Of a stretch of DNA of 15,007 nucleotides, positions 14,895-15,007 are shown in pieces (positions within the stretch are counted from its first letter, which is position 1; every line of letters starts with the position of its first letter). The stretch covers positions 1 to 15,007 of the forward strand of contig JACKMC010000021.1 of the NCBI GenBank assembly GCA_024235595.1, written 5' to 3'. The stretch comes from Zoogloeaceae bacterium. GTDB lineage: Bacteria > Pseudomonadota > Gammaproteobacteria > Burkholderiales > Rhodocyclaceae. The notes beneath the pieces were generated by a model. That model made no database searches. It was not told the origin of the DNA and was given only the letters and a program-made list of their open reading frames with translations. The position numbers and the translations under genes are program-made.

Positions 14895-15007
14895 AATCGT
14901 TACCGACCGCCGTGCCCGCGATAGAGGCACGACTAGCCGCCGGCAATGGCGAAGCCGAGCCGGCAGAAGCCTTCCCCTTCTGCAGTGCCGAGAGGAGCCC
15001 GCGGCCG

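Overview
The window looks like the chromosome of a GC-rich proteobacterium. A betaproteobacterium of the Rhodocyclales or Burkholderiales type is my best guess, from gene families and base composition only. Two stretches differ sharply. Positions 1 to about 1640 are AT-rich (roughly 40% GC by eye) with AT-biased codons. Everything after about 1720 is GC-rich with many G/C third positions. The right edge of a horizontally acquired segment therefore seems to lie at about 1640-1900, where there are two perfect inverted repeats, a third shorter one, and no gene.

Layout. (1) 2-1637: two tightly packed + strand genes, the first cut by the window edge and the second a probable PD-(D/E)xK nuclease. 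They look like the end of an accessory, possibly defence, cassette. (2) 2011-3093: a YcaQ/AlkZ-family DNA glycosylase. (3) 3094-3567: no convincing gene. (4) 3568-7308, - strand: a 1246-residue protein of unknown function with a helix-hairpin-helix-like N-terminus, a Gly-rich patch and a long disordered linker. (5) 7604-8199, + strand: a CopG/RHH antitoxin and a ParE/RelE toxin behind a perfect 10-bp palindrome. (6) 8231-11074, - strand: a compact dgcN-dgcA-dat operon. (7) 11278-12303, - strand: an AraC-family regulator, divergent from (8) a class I methyltransferase at 12346-13161. (9) 13283-14707, - strand: an MscS-type channel with an N-terminal BON domain. (10) The last 300 bp hold a REP-like palindrome and no gene.

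How the genes fit together. The clearest system is dgcN-dgcA-dat. Dat can pass amino groups from D-amino acids to 2-oxoglutarate, giving D-glutamate. DgcN would acetylate D-glutamate and DgcA would racemise the product to N-acetyl-L-glutamate, an arginine-pathway intermediate. The AraC-type gene lies just upstream on the same strand, separated by a nested hairpin and by a 9-bp direct repeat with 20-bp spacing close to the dgcN start, so it is a candidate regulator. The most novel items are the large unknown protein and the truncated nuclease cassette.
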